This document shows, one piece after another, positions 46,116 through 55,086 of a DNA stretch of 64,000 bases. Below the pieces are notes generated by a model. That model saw nothing but the letters and a program-made list of their open reading frames with translations, did no database searches and was not told the origin of the DNA. Source of the stretch: Candidatus Sumerlaea chitinivorans (GTDB taxonomy: Bacteria > Sumerlaeota > Sumerlaeia > Sumerlaeales > Sumerlaeaceae); the NCBI GenBank assembly GCA_003290465.1, contig CP030759.1, positions 1,032,672 through 1,096,671 on the forward strand, given 5' to 3'. The position numbers and the translations under genes are program-made. How positions within the stretch are numbered: the stretch's first letter is position 1; every line of letters starts with the position of its first letter.

Positions 46116-46960
46116 TGCGAGGAAAACGCAAAGATTTGTGGGTGCTTTTTGCACTCTTGCTTGCTCTCCCGTCGTTTACTCATGCAAGCACTACGGGAAC
46201 AATCACGCATAAACAGAGGGGAACGATGAGCACAGACCATACCGTAACCAGCTTCACATATGATCGCGGGTGCATTATTCGGGGGCCGGTTGACAAGAAG
46301 CTTATCGCCCTCGAATTTACAGGGGGCTACTTCGCCGATGGCGGGACCACGATTCTCAACGAGCTGAAAAAGCGAAACATTAAAGCATCGTTCTTCTTTA
46401 TCGGCGATTTTTACCGGAACCCGGAATTTCGGCCGCTGATTGAACGCATCCGAGATGAAGGACACTATCTGGGCCCGCACTCGGACAAACATCCTCTCTA
46501 TGCGTCTTGGGAAAAACCTCCCAAACTGCTGATTTCTCGGAAAGAGTTCGATGAGGACCTGACTCGAAACCTTGAGGAAATCGAGAAGTTTGGAATCCCA
46601 AGGGAGAAAGCTCGCTTTTTCATTCCGCCCTATGAGCACTATACTGAGGAAATCGCTCAGTGGACCCGAGAGCGTGGTATGGTACTTATCAATTACACTC
46701 CGGGAACCCGCTCGCACGCCGATTATATGGAAGACAACGACCCCAAGTTCGTTCCTGCGGTGGAGATGGTGCGCTCCGTGCTACAAAAAGAAGAGTCGGA
46801 TCCGCATGGACTCAACGGGTTTTTGTTGCTCATGCACATTGGGGCAGGGCCAGGCCGCACCCGTGATCACCTTTATGACCATCTTGGGGCACTTTTGGAT
46901 GAGCTCATGCGTCGCGGCTACCGCTTTGTCCGAGTGGATGAGCTTTTAGCAGGAGCATAG
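46112..46960 (+). CDS. Exported polysaccharide deacetylase-family (NodB-fold) protein with altered first motif
   Basis: 282 aa with signal peptide (WVLFALLLALPSFTHAS). NodB-like order: motif 1 reads LIALEFTGGYFADGGTTILNEL, where the usual catalytic TFDDG is replaced by EFTGG; motif 2 HSDKH (about residues 128-132) keeps both zinc His; motif 3 FFIPPYEHY and the late LMHIGAG segment follow. The altered motif 1 is shared by a known subgroup (ALxFTGxxFADGG) so it is not simple decay, but it lacks the canonical base aspartate. Probable role: removing acyl groups from an envelope glycan, or binding it without catalysis. Translationally coupled to the flippase-like gene. Confidence 0.8.
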   Translation: MMRGKRKDLWVLFALLLALPSFTHASTTGTITHKQRGTMSTDHTVTSFTYDRGCIIRGPVDKKLIALEFTGGYFADGGTTILNELKKRNIKASFFFIGDFYRNPEFRPLIERIRDEGHYLGPHSDKHPLYASWEKPPKLLISRKEFDEDLTRNLEEIEKFGIPREKARFFIPPYEHYTEEIAQWTRERGMVLINYTPGTRSHADYMEDNDPKFVPAVEMVRSVLQKEESDPHGLNGFLLLMHIGAGPGRTRDHLYDHLGALLDELMRRGYRFVRVDELLAGA

Positions 46961-46982
46961 CTTCGAGCGCGCCCATCGTGAC

Positions 46983-47000
46983 TGGCCCGTTCGTGGGCCA
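46983..47000 (+). terminator. Possible weak terminator hairpin after the deacetylase gene
   Basis: Arms TGGCCC (46983-46988) and GGGCCA (46995-47000) form a 6-bp stem with a 6-base loop, 23 bases after the deacetylase stop. There is no clear T-run behind it, so this is a tentative call. Confidence 0.25.
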
Positions 47001-47142
47001 TTGCGAGAGCGTTTGCTTCCCCCACTGATTGAAGTGTGAAAGGCAGTGCGGCAGTCCCGGCCTCTTTGCGCACTTAATCGGCTAATTTACGCATCAATCT
47101 ACATCAAAGACGTATCTCCGCCGCATTTGGTGATGGTCCTGT

Positions 47143-47943
47143 TCACTCGCTCGGCGTGGTCGTGGCAGAATCGTTTTGTGGAATGACTGGCACCGGAAGA
47201 AGCGGCTCTGGCTCACTTGAGCGCTGCAATTCCATGAGCTGCTGGAGTAGCTTTTCGATGTCTTCCTGTTCAGGCTCTGGTGCGCGAACAAACTTAAAGA
47301 AGCCAAACTTTTTGTAATTGTGGATCGTCACACCGCACTGATTCCAAATGGAAACCTCTTGGGGTTCGTTAGGGCGCGCCACGCGGTTTCTACCGACGTT
47401 GCCTCGCCAGTAGGGGACTTCAAAACGACCACGGACTGACGTAAAGGGGATGAGCATCTCTGCCTGCCAGCCGGTGGGGCTCGGTTTGGCAGCGGCCGAC
47501 CAGTCCTCCACGGGCCGATCGAACTCCATGTCCCGCGAGTACCTGACTCCCGCAGCATTCACAGCGAAGTGAAAGTAATTATTTTTCTCTGCCTGGAGGG
47601 TTGGGGCAATCACTAACTCCACGGAATCATCTCGTGTGACAGGCCCGTTGTTGTCACGAACACTGACAACAGCAGGAGTTGCCGTCGTGTCTCTGCAATC
47701 AAACCCAAGATACAATGCAGTCTCTGTCGCTCGGAAATACACAATGGTTGGGTAACGTGGCTGTTCGAGGCTGCCAAGTTTCGCCAGTGTGGCAGACGAT
47801 GCAGCTTCGATCTCAGTCGGCGAGATCTCGCCGTTGATACGTACGAGAAAGTCCCCTCTCGGGATCTGGATTAGTCCACCACCGTAGCTGACCGCGGCAA
47901 AAACTAGCATGAGCACTATCGTTAAAGCTCTTGTCCGCCTCAT
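47143..47943 (-). CDS. Secreted CBM9/DOMON-like carbohydrate-binding protein
   Basis: 266 aa with signal peptide (ALTIVLMLVFAAVSYGGG). The CBM9_1-type fold covers about 30-225: TIVYFRATETALYLGFDCRDTT, RDDSVELVIAPTLQAEKNNYFHFAVNAAGVRYSRDMEFDRPVEDW, WQAEMLIPFTSVRGRFE and VPYWRGNVGRNR. These domains bind the reducing ends of polysaccharides, often as parts of glycoside hydrolases; here the domain stands alone with a Glu/Pro tail (EPEQEDIEKLLQQLMEL). It is divergent from no known hydrolase; the neighbours are the deacetylase (180 bp away, opposite strand) and a thioesterase. Ligand unknown. Confidence 0.83.
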   Translation of the reverse strand: MRRTRALTIVLMLVFAAVSYGGGLIQIPRGDFLVRINGEISPTEIEAASSATLAKLGSLEQPRYPTIVYFRATETALYLGFDCRDTTATPAVVSVRDNNGPVTRDDSVELVIAPTLQAEKNNYFHFAVNAAGVRYSRDMEFDRPVEDWSAAAKPSPTGWQAEMLIPFTSVRGRFEVPYWRGNVGRNRVARPNEPQEVSIWNQCGVTIHNYKKFGFFKFVRAPEPEQEDIEKLLQQLMELQRSSEPEPLLPVPVIPQNDSATTTPSE

Positions 47944-48065
47944 TGCCTCATTTCCCTAAGTGATCTCAGCGTTCCTGTGAGTTGATACCAGCAATGCCAT
48001 CGAGAAATCAATGAGAAGGTCGCGGATAGTTGTCTGCGAACAACGACGACTCCGAACGGAAGAAA

Positions 48066-48497
48066 TCAGGAAAAGCATTGCGGCAACAACTTGTTTGCAA
48101 TTCGGACGACCTTCCCCTCTCGATTCACGAATGGATGTCGAGTCATACCCTGAGCAAGGATCAGTCCATCAGCTTCGCGAACGACTTGGTAGCGAAACGT
48201 AATGGAGGCCTTGGACAACGCGCTAACGCTGGTTTCGATTCGCAAAAGATCATCGTACTGCGCGCTGTGCCGATACTCACAATGGCACTCGGCGACTGGC
48301 AAATAAACGCCGTGCACGTCTTCCCATTCTCGATAACTTTGGCCTAGAGATCGCAGCAATTCTGTTCGGCCGACTTCGAACCAGACAAAGTAGTTCGCGT
48401 AATAGGCAACACCCATACGGTCTGTCTGGGCGTATGTCACGCGCACTTGTGGCGCGTCCCTGCCAGTAAGTGTGGGGAGGTGTCGTTTAGCGCTCAT
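48066..48497 (-). CDS. YbgC/FcbC-type acyl-CoA thioesterase (4HBT fold)
   Basis: 143 aa from the ATG at 48497; an ATG at 48575 would add 26 unrelated residues, and neither has a clear ribosome site, so family length (about 135-140) decided. The catalytic loop YAQTDRMGVAYYANYFVWFEVGRTELLR carries the Asp of the hot-dog thioesterases, followed by the VYLPVAECHCEYRHSAQYDDLLRIET segment. These enzymes release CoA or ACP thioesters in the cytoplasm; YbgC itself belongs to the Tol-Pal group, but no tol genes are near. Substrate unknown. Confidence 0.9.
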   Translation of the reverse strand: MSAKRHLPTLTGRDAPQVRVTYAQTDRMGVAYYANYFVWFEVGRTELLRSLGQSYREWEDVHGVYLPVAECHCEYRHSAQYDDLLRIETSVSALSKASITFRYQVVREADGLILAQGMTRHPFVNREGKVVRIANKLLPQCFS

Positions 48498-48690
48498 CGA
48501 TTCAATTTCTGCAACTTGAGAATCAGGACTTGAGTTACATCGCACGCCAATCAAAACAGGCGGGCTCTCAGGCATTGGTCAATGAGCATCTTTCGTCCTG
48601 ATGGCCAGATTCTATGCGACAGAAACTCTGATGAAGCTCAGGCTACAAAATCACTTGCTGTAGCTGGATCTGCTACCGCAGAAAGAAGGC

Positions 48691-49779
48691 GTGCAATTCC
48701 GATTGGATCAATTTTACCGAATCAATCGCCGAGCCCTTATATGGGCAACGATCTTTTTTCTGGTCTATATTTTGCGGGATTTCTTTGCTCTGATCTTCCT
48801 GACCTTCTTGCTGGTCAGCTTCACACTACCCGTTGTGAATTACTTTCAGCAAAATACGCGGTTACCGCGCACAGTGATTATCGTAGCGATCTACCTGCTG
48901 ATCCTCGCCGGGCTTGGGGGGTGGGTTTACTACGCCATTCCTAAGATCATCAACGAAGCAACTGGCGTGGCCGCGGAGCTCACTTCTATTCAGGATAAGC
49001 TGCTTTCGCTACGTGATGACCTCGCGGGCAAATACCCAACGCTTAGTCCGCTGTTGGACCGCGTGGACAAGGAATCGCTGGCCGCTTATCTCAGCGAGTT
49101 GAGTGTTCAAATTCGCCCCATTTTGGAGAAGTCAGCGACGATTGCCCTCAAAACGGTCTCGACCGTTCTGCTTTCACTCTTGTTTAGTTTCCTCATTATA
49201 CTCGATCTCTCGCGTCTCACCCACGAACTTAAACGGTTCGAACAGTCGCGCTTGCACGAATTCTACAAGGAAAGCGCCGAACCTGTGGTGAATTTTGCAT
49301 CGGTCGTCGCCCGGGCATTCCGTGCACAGGCCATGATTGCCGTTACCAACACCGTCCTGACTGCCCTGGGTTTTGTCATTATTGGCCTTCCAAAAGTCGT
49401 CCTACTCTCAACGATCGTTTTCTTCTTCAGCTTCATCCCAGTGCTGGGCGTGTTTATCTCAACCACACCGGCTGTTTTGGTGGCCCTGAACGTCGGCGGC
49501 TATAAAATGGCCGCATTGGTTATTATCGTGGTCACCGTGATTCACCTTGTGGAAGCGTACATCCTAAACCCACTAATTTACGGGCATCACTTGAAGCTGA
49601 ATCCTGTCATCGTGCTGATTATCTTGTTCGTCGGTCACCATTTCTTTGGTCTTTGGGGAATGCTGCTCGGCGTGCCAGTGAGCTACTACTTCCTTCATTA
49701 CGTCTTTGGCGTTCCGCTCGAGCAATCTGAAGGAACTACCGACGAGACAGACTCGCCCGAAACCTCCTCGTCAGCCTAA
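48691..49779 (+). CDS. AI-2E family transporter (PerM/YdiK type)
   Basis: 362 aa, GTG start at 48691 behind an AGAAGG site. About eight membrane segments; the family core VVLLSTIVFFFSFIPVLGVFISTTPAVLVAL and the late ILNPLIYGHHLKLNPVIVLIILFVGHHFFGLWGMLLGVPV are clear. A cytoplasmic/periplasmic helical insert lies between about residues 90 and 150. Members include the autoinducer-2 exporter TqsA and Na+/H+ antiporters, so the solute is not predicted. It faces the uracil-DNA glycosylase gene tail to tail with 43 bp between. Confidence 0.93.
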   Translation: MQFRLDQFYRINRRALIWATIFFLVYILRDFFALIFLTFLLVSFTLPVVNYFQQNTRLPRTVIIVAIYLLILAGLGGWVYYAIPKIINEATGVAAELTSIQDKLLSLRDDLAGKYPTLSPLLDRVDKESLAAYLSELSVQIRPILEKSATIALKTVSTVLLSLLFSFLIILDLSRLTHELKRFEQSRLHEFYKESAEPVVNFASVVARAFRAQAMIAVTNTVLTALGFVIIGLPKVVLLSTIVFFFSFIPVLGVFISTTPAVLVALNVGGYKMAALVIIVVTVIHLVEAYILNPLIYGHHLKLNPVIVLIILFVGHHFFGLWGMLLGVPVSYYFLHYVFGVPLEQSEGTTDETDSPETSSSA

Positions 49780-49822
49780 CGATTTCCTGTTGGGGCCATT
49801 GTGGTATGCCGACCGAAACGCG

Positions 49823-50569
49823 TCATTTCGATTTAGGCAAGCGTGTATGGCGGGCATGGTAGGCCTCAGCGAGAGCCGCGATGTCGATCTCAAAGAAATG
49901 GCGATTCTGCGGCTGGTGGAGCACTGCGGCCGGGTGCAGACAAATGAAGAGCGGAATGCCTTCGTAGCTTTCCCAAGTCCCTCGAAGCTTCATGATGGGA
50001 ATGGGACGTTTGAGAAGAGTTCCTACCGCAAATCGGCCCAACCCACAGAGCATCTTTGGTGCAATTATGGAAAGCTGCTGTTTCAGGTAGGGCTCGCAGT
50101 TAAGGATTTCATCGGGAAATGGATCCCGGTTGTTCGGTGGACGACATTTCAAAATGTTGCAGATGTAGACCTCTTCGCGGGAAATGCCGTGTTTTCGAAG
50201 TTCCTGGGTCAGGAGGTTCCCCGCAGCGCCGACAAAGGGTACGCCTTGGGCATCTTCGTTTGCCCCCGGCGCTTCACCAATAAAGACAAGATCCGCATTG
50301 GGGTTGCCGACACCAAATACCGGATTTGTGCGTGTATGGCCGATCTGGCACCGGCGGCACGCCGCAACTTGCTCTGAGAGTTTTTGAAGACGTTGCACTT
50401 TTGTCTCGACGATTGCGTCCCCGTTTTCGGTCGTAGCCAACTCCCCTAATGCCTGTGCGGGTACATGGCTACCCTCATCGCGATTCAACCAAATCTCGAA
50501 TCCTAAGCGACGAAGCCACTTTAGGTAGTTACGAATCTCTCGCAATGTATTGCTCTGATCGTACGTCAC
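49823..50569 (-). CDS. Type 4 uracil-DNA glycosylase (Fe-S)
   Basis: 248 aa if started at the GTG at 50569, which overlaps the stop of the upstream AddB-like gene as GTGA (the four-base type of overlap), so the two should be translated in coupled fashion. Type 4 UDG signals: Fe-S ligands CRRC near the start, GEAPGANEDAQGVPFVGAAGNLL (motif A), ICNILKCRPPNNRDP with a third Cys and a fourth in ILNCEP, and motif B HPAAVL. It removes uracil from DNA and is common in thermophiles and many anaerobes. An N-terminal extension of ~70 residues before the Fe-S part is longer than in minimal members. Confidence 0.93.
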   Translation of the reverse strand: MTYDQSNTLREIRNYLKWLRRLGFEIWLNRDEGSHVPAQALGELATTENGDAIVETKVQRLQKLSEQVAACRRCQIGHTRTNPVFGVGNPNADLVFIGEAPGANEDAQGVPFVGAAGNLLTQELRKHGISREEVYICNILKCRPPNNRDPFPDEILNCEPYLKQQLSIIAPKMLCGLGRFAVGTLLKRPIPIMKLRGTWESYEGIPLFICLHPAAVLHQPQNRHFFEIDIAALAEAYHARHTRLPKSK

Positions 50570-53500
50570 TCTCCCGACGCTCCGCTCAACTTGATTCTCG
50601 CCAACTCTTGCCGAGTGAGTCGGCAAATTTTGTATCGGTAAGCACAATTCTTACACGCTTTATCGGCCGTGGAGTCGGGATAAAACAAACCTTGATACAA
50701 CCACCCAACAATCTCGGCGAGGCGTCTCTTCGTTGAACTCAAGCCATCTTCAAACTCTTTGTCTTCCACTCCATGGGTTTTCTGTCTGTTCCTGCCCAAC
50801 CCCTCGAGCACGGATTTGGGGATAAAGTACGTTTCAAAGGTGTCGCCTCGATCGCGTGCCAGCTTATAAAAATAGCCACCGTCACACGGCCACCCACTTT
50901 GCATCAGCACGAGAACGTAAACTGGTATCTGTAGCTCTAAACCGTTTCGCATGTCAGCAGTTGGTGGAACTCTTGAGCTCGTCTTGTAATCGACGACCAA
51001 CCAGTAGGTGGCCTTGTCTGTATGCACTTTGTCCACGCGGTCAATGCGCCCCGATACGAGAATCCTGTCGACAAGACACCCTGGAGTGTCGTTCAAGGAA
51101 AGTTCGCCGCTCAGCTCGGGCAGAGCATGCTTCTGGTCACTTGCAGGACCCGGAAAAGGCTGCTCCACGCAGACCGACTCAATCCGAGCATTTCTTTCGG
51201 CTCGAAGTTGCTGCTCAGCTTTCAGGAAAGCTCCAAGATAGCCAAGATTCCTGCTCTCTTCAGCCCAAGCGTCCTCACCGAGCAACTCAAGGCGCAGTAG
51301 AGCAATATCGAAATCTGAGAGCGACTCCTCTTGAGCAATCTGACGGAGGGAAGTCTCCAGCAACTCCATAGCCTTTTGTTCATCCTGAATGGTCGGATCT
51401 ACATCCCAGTCCCAATTCATCACAAAGTTAGCAAGCGCCCGGTGAACAACGTTGCCGATAAAATAACTTTGTCGCACGTCTTCCTCTAAAACCGTACGCT
51501 CCACACGGAGGACTCGCCGAAAGAAGAATTGGCGGGGGCACTTACTGAGCCATGTTAACGAGGAAGGACTAAATCGATGGGTTCTTGCCGCGTTCGCGAG
51601 CCTCTCCACAAGCTCGCGGTCGAGGATTCGCGAATGAAAAATGCTTTCCACACTTCCCTGCCGTGTTTGCTCCGCCACGCTTGCAACCGCCACATTGCGA
51701 ACAACTTTCTTTAGTAAGTTTTCTCCCCTTAAATCCGCAGATAGGGCCGACTCTCTCACTCCAACCGAGCGTGCTCGGAGTTCTTTTTTAAGCTCTTCCA
51801 CACTCCTCGCACTAGCAATAAGGTCATAGTCTGCCAGAAACTGAGACGGGACAAATTCTTCATCGTGCTCCCTGAACCGTGGCCAGAACAAAATCACACG
51901 GTCGCGAGGATTCTTGAGAAACTTACTGAAAAGATACCGTTGACTCGACAAATGCTCCTCGCACCGTTGGGCAAGAACTGCGCGACTCCAAACGCTCAAG
52001 ACATTCGTGGGAGACGAAGGGAATTCGGTTTCTACCAGTCCCCCCACTATGAGAACCCGTGGGGCGTTTGCTACCACTTCGAAAGCTCCAACGACAGGAA
52101 AGCCACCCACGTACTGCGTGCGATCGGCAACTCGCTCTTCGCGACCAATGAAATCCACAAGCTCGATGAGCTCAGGAAAACGAAGGCGAGCGCTGTTTCC
52201 GTCGTCGGTATGCAGCCCCATTTTATCTGTCACTTGGGTGTAAACACTGCGCAAACGACTCAAAAGGCGAAGAAATTGGCGCACACTTTCACGGAAATAC
52301 CAGAAACTTTCGACAGAAAGACCTTGCCAAATGTGCGATCCACTGGGCGCGTACCCACCGAGGTTTTTCGGCGCCGCCGCTGCGATGGGTAGAAAACGCC
52401 CGGTAAGTAGATGCTCCCACTCTTCAAAAGTCCGTTCTTTGCGCAACTCCGCAAGCCAGTTGTTGAGGTCGTTCAGCGCTTCCAAAAGTTCGGAGACGCG
52501 GTGACGGTTCGTCTCATCTTTGAAGAAGCCGCTGGGCCCGGTACCACCATCGTCTTCTTCATCCTCGTTCTCAGACGCCTGCCTACCTGCAGCAGCGAGC
52601 TGCTTGCTTAGCCGCTCGCAAAAGCCGTTTAGGTCATCCCACCTGCCAACGAAATTGGCGCACCGCCTAAAAAGCCCGACTGGTGATGTAGTCCAAAACT
52701 CCCCGAGGACAATGCGCAGACGCAGGAGTGCCTCGATTGCTTCCTGGGTTTCACCTTTGCTCATCGGATCCCCTGCAATTTCTGCGAGAAGCTGAAGGGT
52801 ATGCCACATTGCCGAACCCTGAAACTCCCGCCATCGGGCAAGATGATAAGGCACGCCGACCTCGCGAAAGACGCTCCTAACGAGCGGTGCGTATTCCGCG
52901 AGGTTTGGAAAGCACACCATGTATTCCTCAAATGGGAAGACTCCTTCGCTATGCCTGTCCAGCTCGGCTCGGAGATACTCGGCGATTGCGCGGACTTCTT
53001 CCTCGCGAGAGTTCGCGCAGTAGCACTCAATAATGGGCTGGGGCTCGATAATTGGTTCGAGAGAGACGCGTCCTGATGGGGCTCCCTGAGAATGGGAAAG
53101 GCGAAGCAAGTCGTCCCAAATGCGTGCAAGATGTGGGAACTTACTCGCTTCTTCGGCTGGATCGAAATCGAGCAGAACTTCGAAGGAAATGGGAAGGGTG
53201 CTTACACGCTCGAACAATCGCCAGAGCCATGGATCGAAACTATCAAAAAAATCAAAGACAATCCTTGAAGCGGGCGAGACAACCCCGAGCAACTCTTCGT
53301 TCGTTAGCTTCTCGGCACGTCGTTTCAATAAGGCAGGACGTAATTCTATTCCTGTCTTAGCAAGTTGCTCTCGCACAAGCTCTGCGAGATTCTTGAGGGG
53401 GATGAGGTCACTCGAATTGTCGTGGGACACGGAGTCATCGCCTGACAAGAGCTCCATTATTTCCTGTGATAACCGGCGCAGCATGCCATGGGCGAGAAGT

Positions 53501-53829
53501 GGGAATGGAGCGCCAGACACCTGATTCAATGCAGAAAACATATCAGGCTGATGCTTAAAGAGCTCCCGAATCCAGATAGCTAATTGGGGTGGGTCGATTG
53601 GTTTCTCCTCTGCCCCTTCGAGGAGTCTGTCTTCAAATTCTTTAAGAGACAATACGAATTGGGTCAGCCCTCGCCCGTACGATCGAGCGATTTTCCGCGC
53701 AACGGTGCGCGCAATACTTTTAGTTTTAACCACAATAAGCGGAGAGGCATGTGAGGGCAAGTTTGCCAATTCCTGTTCATAAAGCATTCTTCGCTGGAAG
53801 GAGCTTCTTCTATCGTAGAGTTGGATCAT
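50566..53829 (-). CDS. addB: AddB/RexB-like PD-(D/E)XK nuclease family protein
   Basis: 1087 aa. The N-terminal part is helicase-like but its first segment (SPLIVVKTKSIARTVARKIA) lacks a clear Walker A, as in RexB. The C-terminal RecB-type nuclease has CPRQFFFRR (Cys764), GRIDRVDK, the catalytic DYKTS (Asp947, Lys949) and the QxxxY-like LQIPVY, and the Fe-S cluster cysteines close in CKNCAYRYKIC (Cys1059, 1062, 1069). AddB works with AddA to resect double-strand breaks; no addA is in this window, so it may be elsewhere. An AAGGGG site precedes the ATG. The next gene in the unit is a uracil-DNA glycosylase, supporting a DNA-repair operon. Confidence 0.88.
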   Translation of the reverse strand: MIQLYDRRSSFQRRMLYEQELANLPSHASPLIVVKTKSIARTVARKIARSYGRGLTQFVLSLKEFEDRLLEGAEEKPIDPPQLAIWIRELFKHQPDMFSALNQVSGAPFPLLAHGMLRRLSQEIMELLSGDDSVSHDNSSDLIPLKNLAELVREQLAKTGIELRPALLKRRAEKLTNEELLGVVSPASRIVFDFFDSFDPWLWRLFERVSTLPISFEVLLDFDPAEEASKFPHLARIWDDLLRLSHSQGAPSGRVSLEPIIEPQPIIECYCANSREEEVRAIAEYLRAELDRHSEGVFPFEEYMVCFPNLAEYAPLVRSVFREVGVPYHLARWREFQGSAMWHTLQLLAEIAGDPMSKGETQEAIEALLRLRIVLGEFWTTSPVGLFRRCANFVGRWDDLNGFCERLSKQLAAAGRQASENEDEEDDGGTGPSGFFKDETNRHRVSELLEALNDLNNWLAELRKERTFEEWEHLLTGRFLPIAAAAPKNLGGYAPSGSHIWQGLSVESFWYFRESVRQFLRLLSRLRSVYTQVTDKMGLHTDDGNSARLRFPELIELVDFIGREERVADRTQYVGGFPVVGAFEVVANAPRVLIVGGLVETEFPSSPTNVLSVWSRAVLAQRCEEHLSSQRYLFSKFLKNPRDRVILFWPRFREHDEEFVPSQFLADYDLIASARSVEELKKELRARSVGVRESALSADLRGENLLKKVVRNVAVASVAEQTRQGSVESIFHSRILDRELVERLANAARTHRFSPSSLTWLSKCPRQFFFRRVLRVERTVLEEDVRQSYFIGNVVHRALANFVMNWDWDVDPTIQDEQKAMELLETSLRQIAQEESLSDFDIALLRLELLGEDAWAEESRNLGYLGAFLKAEQQLRAERNARIESVCVEQPFPGPASDQKHALPELSGELSLNDTPGCLVDRILVSGRIDRVDKVHTDKATYWLVVDYKTSSRVPPTADMRNGLELQIPVYVLVLMQSGWPCDGGYFYKLARDRGDTFETYFIPKSVLEGLGRNRQKTHGVEDKEFEDGLSSTKRRLAEIVGWLYQGLFYPDSTADKACKNCAYRYKICRLTRQELARIKLSGASGE

Positions 53830-53962
53830 GGCGAGGTCCCCTTAAACTGCCAAATCAAGCAACAATCAGGCACTTCGAGTTGTTCCCCATTCGCTCAACC
53901 ATTCAGATGAATAAGCCAGACTTTCTCCAAGTAAAAAGTTCGCAGAATTTCAGTACGGTTGT

Positions 53963-54039
53963 GGGCGATTAGCTCAGTTGGTTAGAGTGCCACGTTGACA
54001 TCGTGGAGGTCAGTGGTTCGAATCCACTATCGCCCACCA
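53963..54039 (+). tRNA. tRNA-Val(GAC)
   Basis: Acceptor GGGCGAT/ATCGCCC, D arm TAGCTCAGTTGGTTAGAGTG, anticodon stem CCACG/CGTGG around loop TTGACAT (anticodon GAC), T arm with GGTTCGAATCC, discriminator A and encoded CCA (54037-54039). 77 bases in all. Confidence 0.96.
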
Positions 54040-54124
54040 TCCCCCAATAAGAACAACTCGTTGTACCCCTTTCTTTAGGCGTTGCGGTTTTCACTCAACC
54101 AAGCTGATATGCGACGTAGGACCC

Positions 54125-55054
54125 ATGAGACCGCGCGCACCACAGAACAGAAGCATGAGCGAACGCATCGCTGCGCTTCATTCCCTTGCACAAAACTGTA
54201 CACTTTGCCCGCGGCGTTGCGGCGTGAATCGGCTGGAGGGCGAACGCGGCAATTGTGGAGGCGGATCATGGCCAAGTCTAATGAGTTATGGTCCCCACCA
54301 CGGTGAAGAAGCCTGTCTGTCGGGCTCACGGGGCTCAGGGACTCTATTCTTTGGCCACTGCAACCTGCATTGTGTTTATTGCCAGAATGCAGATATCAGC
54401 CAGGACCACCAGCTCGCAACACGTCACGAAAAGCCTCCCGAAGTCATTGCTGAAGCGATGCTTCACGTACAATCACTGGGCTGCCACAACGTGAACCTCG
54501 TTTCGCCCACTCACAACGTGAATGGCATCGTTGAGGCGATTGGGATAGCGCAGCAAAATGGGCTTAGGCTGCCTATCGTGTACAACACGAACGCTTATGA
54601 CTCCCTCGAAGTGCTGCAGCTTTTGGAAAACGTTGTGGATATTTACCTGCCCGATCTGAAATACGCGGATGACGACACTGCCCACCGGTTTGGCGCTCCC
54701 CCCGATTATGTATCGTGCGCACGTGCGGCCATTGTGGAGATGTACCGACAAGTCGGCGCACTCGAGGTTGACGAGGCTGGCGTTGCCCGGCGAGGTGTGC
54801 TTATCCGACATTTGGTCCTCCCCAACGACCTCTCAGGAAGCTTTGAAACGTTGCGGTGGATTCGCCAGACACTTGGACCCGATGTCACTGTGAACCTGAT
54901 GGCTCAGTATCATCCAGCTTACCGCGCAGCAGCGTTTAGCGAGCTTCAGCGCCCGATCACTTCTGGGGAGTACAGGAAGGTGGTGGACTATGCCGCATCA
55001 CTGGGGTTGAAAAATATCTTCGTGGATCGCTATGCTTTGCGGTGGGGTGATTAG
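54125..55054 (+). CDS. PflX-like (COG1313) radical SAM protein
   Basis: 309 aa (ATG 54125; a second ATG ten codons later is possible). The opening NCTLCPRRCGVNRLEGERGNCGGG is the Cys-rich PflX signature. The radical SAM cluster motif is GHCNLHCVYCQN (C-x3-C-x2-C), with IYLPDLKYADDDTAHRFGAPPDY and the NLMAQYHPAYRAA segment typical of this group. PflX proteins resemble pyruvate formate-lyase activases but no glycyl-radical enzyme is near. Thirty-two bases downstream, in the same direction, is an exported SagB-type flavoprotein, so a common operon is likely. Function unknown. Confidence 0.9.
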   Translation: MRPRAPQNRSMSERIAALHSLAQNCTLCPRRCGVNRLEGERGNCGGGSWPSLMSYGPHHGEEACLSGSRGSGTLFFGHCNLHCVYCQNADISQDHQLATRHEKPPEVIAEAMLHVQSLGCHNVNLVSPTHNVNGIVEAIGIAQQNGLRLPIVYNTNAYDSLEVLQLLENVVDIYLPDLKYADDDTAHRFGAPPDYVSCARAAIVEMYRQVGALEVDEAGVARRGVLIRHLVLPNDLSGSFETLRWIRQTLGPDVTVNLMAQYHPAYRAAAFSELQRPITSGEYRKVVDYAASLGLKNIFVDRYALRWGD

Positions 55055-55086
55055 AAAACGCCTTGTGGCGGATGGGAGGTTGAACA

